From contig LNFF01000009.1 in assembly GCA_001464585.1 (NCBI GenBank), forward strand, positions 37,820 to 101,819: DNA of 64,000 nucleotides. The letters are read 5' to 3'. Position numbers and translations under genes: made by a program. Of the stretch, positions 62,822 through 64,000 are shown piece by piece. This stretch comes from Gammaproteobacteria bacterium Ga0077554. GTDB taxonomy: Bacteria > Pseudomonadota > Gammaproteobacteria > Ga0077554 > Ga007554. How positions within the stretch are numbered: the stretch's first letter is position 1; each line of letters starts with the position of its first letter. A model generated the notes under the pieces. That model saw only the letters and a program-made list of their open reading frames with translations. It ran no database searches and was not told where the DNA came from.

Positions 62822-63640
62822 ATGGTAATAAAGAGAGCCATGTATAAGGGTGGGAAGACGCTATTAAGCGTTTTACTGGGTTGCGGGCTGGGGCTGTTTT
62901 CATGCGGTGTGTATGCAGCCAATGGCTTGGAATCCACGCAACTCCCCACTACAGTAGAGCGCATCAAGTCCAGTATTGTCGCGATTGGCACTTCTTTGCC
63001 CACGCGTCGCCCGCCTAATCGGTTTGTCGGCACCGGATTTGTAGTCGGTGATGGCACGTACGTGCTGACGAACGCGCATGTTGTACCCAGAAATATTTCC
63101 AGTGAACAAAAAGAAATACTGGTGGTATTTGCCGGTGAAGTTTCCGGCGCAGGCGCGCGCACGGCCACCCTGGTGGCAGATGATCCCGCGCATGACATAA
63201 GTCTCCTGAAAATCGCAGGCGCGCCTTTGCCAGCGCTCAAGTTGGGTGATTCGGATCGCGTGCGTGAAGGCGAGGTATATGCGTTTACGGGATTTCCCAT
63301 GGGCATGATTCTGGGGTTTCATCCCGCCACGCACCGTGGCATGATCTCTGCCCTGACGCCCATAGTGGAACCACAGGAGGCAGGCCAACAACTTGACCCT
63401 AAGCTGATCAAGCGGTTGCGCGCGCCGTTCGATGTGTTTCAATTGGATGCCACCGCGTATCCTGGCAATAGCGGCAGCCCTCTTTATCATCCTGACACAG
63501 GCGCCGTGGTCGCTATTCTTAATATGGTTTTTATCAAGGAAAGCAAAGAAACCGTGCTGGAAAAACCCAGCGGCATCGCGTACGCAATCCCGATTAATTT
63601 CGCAGTGGATTTACTCAGAAAAGCTGATGTGAAGTTTTGA
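62822..63640 (+). CDS. Exported trypsin-like serine protease (S1C/DegP-like domain without PDZ)
   Basis: 272 residues from ATG 62822, with AAAGGTGGG upstream; the frame reaches 62789 but without a ribosome-binding site. Signal peptide LLSVLLGCGLGLFSCGVYAA. Catalytic triad visible: His in VLTNAHVV, Asp in PAHDISLLKI, Ser in TAYPGNSGSPLY. The domain ends about residue 265 with AYAIPINFAVDLLR, as in DegP-like proteases, but there is no PDZ domain. Acts on periplasmic or surface proteins; specific role unknown. Divergent from the triple-VanZ gene. Confidence 0.85.
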   Translation: MVIKRAMYKGGKTLLSVLLGCGLGLFSCGVYAANGLESTQLPTTVERIKSSIVAIGTSLPTRRPPNRFVGTGFVVGDGTYVLTNAHVVPRNISSEQKEILVVFAGEVSGAGARTATLVADDPAHDISLLKIAGAPLPALKLGDSDRVREGEVYAFTGFPMGMILGFHPATHRGMISALTPIVEPQEAGQQLDPKLIKRLRAPFDVFQLDATAYPGNSGSPLYHPDTGAVVAILNMVFIKESKETVLEKPSGIAYAIPINFAVDLLRKADVKF

Positions 63641-63720
63641 TCTGGTGTGTCAAACATTTGAGCTAAGAAACTGTTGCTTATAGTATAGTCGCCTTACCCC
63701 AAATAGATTATCATCCCGCC

Positions 63721-64000
63721 ATGCAAAACTTCTTTCACTCCGACGTCTGGCGCGACGTCGAGCACGCGCTCAGTCGCGCGCCGTTCATCGGGCGCAGTGG
63801 CGATATGCGCTCCGTATTCGAGCCCACCGTCGCCGTGCGGCTGCTGGAGAACCGGCTAAAGTGCATCCGTTACGCCTGTGATGAGGCAGACCATGAGAGC
63901 AGACAGCGCCTGCGGGCGGCGCTGGGCGATCTGGATATCGCACCGATCCTGCATGGCCTGCTCGACGTGCTCAAGGAAGCGGTGCTGGTCGTGGGCAGCA
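63721..64000 (+). CDS. Unknown gene, 5' part only (runs off the window)
   Basis: An open frame from ATG 63721 (MQNFFHSDVWRDVEHALSRA) continues for 93 codons to the edge without a stop. It has no signal peptide and no membrane segment, is rich in Arg, Leu and acidic residues (helical; LLENRLKCIRYACDEADHES), and is clearly GC-richer than its surroundings. I do not recognise a family. It starts 80 bp after the protease gene. The coding call rests on the long open frame, codon use and initiation at a clear ATG. Confidence 0.55.
   Translation, partial: MQNFFHSDVWRDVEHALSRAPFIGRSGDMRSVFEPTVAVRLLENRLKCIRYACDEADHESRQRLRAALGDLDIAPILHGLLDVLKEAVLVVGS

Noticed and set aside
1..64000. TGA read as tryptophan (alternative code) to explain tssM
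   Set aside because: flgJ, fliF, fleS, the binding-protein gene and the nuclease gene end in TGA at the expected C-termini, so TGA is a normal stop.

Overview
The window looks like the chromosome of a motile Gram-negative Pseudomonadota of roughly 50% GC, most likely a gammaproteobacterium. The reason is a flagellar regulon run by FleQ and the FleS/FleR two-component pair, with two sigma-54-type promoter sequences and one sigma-28-type sequence visible. CheD and a CheA linker with GYGFF repeats are also common in betaproteobacteria, so the class is an inference.

Layout. (1) 1-7.3 kb: the end of a type VI secretion (T6SS) locus on the minus strand: a TagX-like M15 peptidase, tssM/icmF, tagF and a partial OmpA-like gene, with one divergent hypothetical gene. 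tssM is cut by an in-frame TGA. (2) 7.7-18.9 kb: rod/hook operon flgBCDEFGHIJKL. (3) 18.9-26.4 kb: chemotaxis genes cheY-cheA-cheW-mcp-cheR-cheD-cheB on the minus strand, convergent with flgL. (4) 27-43.5 kb: fliC, flaG, fliD, fliS, fliT, a PilZ-like gene, fleQ, fleS, fleR, fliEFGHIJ. (5) 43.7-47.3 kb: a small MCP-like protein, a STAS protein and a REC-PP2C-ATPase regulator, resembling the Pseudomonas HsbA/HsbR partner-switching system that acts on the anti-sigma factor FlgM. (6) 47.6-58.9 kb: an accessory block with a ThDP enzyme of the acetolactate-synthase family, a GIY-YIG nuclease inside long inverted repeats, two divergent citrate-synthase-fold proteins lacking key catalytic residues, a TonB-dependent receptor, a periplasmic binding protein and a large hybrid histidine kinase. 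(7) 58.9-64 kb: a PAAR-like remnant, two convergent VanZ-family membrane proteins that overlap at their 3' ends, a trypsin-like protease and a truncated unknown gene.

The intergenic regions are filled with short palindromic dispersed repeats (arms TGTCATTTCGACC...GGGAGAAATC and relatives), found in at least fifteen places and densest at 49.5-51.5 kb. The most striking unit is at 49549-49919: a 39-bp terminal inverted repeat (one mismatch) encloses a GIY-YIG nuclease gene whose Shine-Dalgarno sequence and first start-codon base lie in the left arm and whose stop codon abuts the right arm. The empty copies elsewhere look like non-autonomous relatives. This is the best candidate for an undescribed mobile system here. 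Second candidates are the ThDP enzyme/citrate-synthase-like block with its receptor and sensor, and the tssM nonsense codon.

The window lacks flgA, flgM, fliK-R, flhAB, cheZ, fliA and rpoN, so the flagellar regulon continues elsewhere. I saw no rRNA, tRNA or CRISPR.
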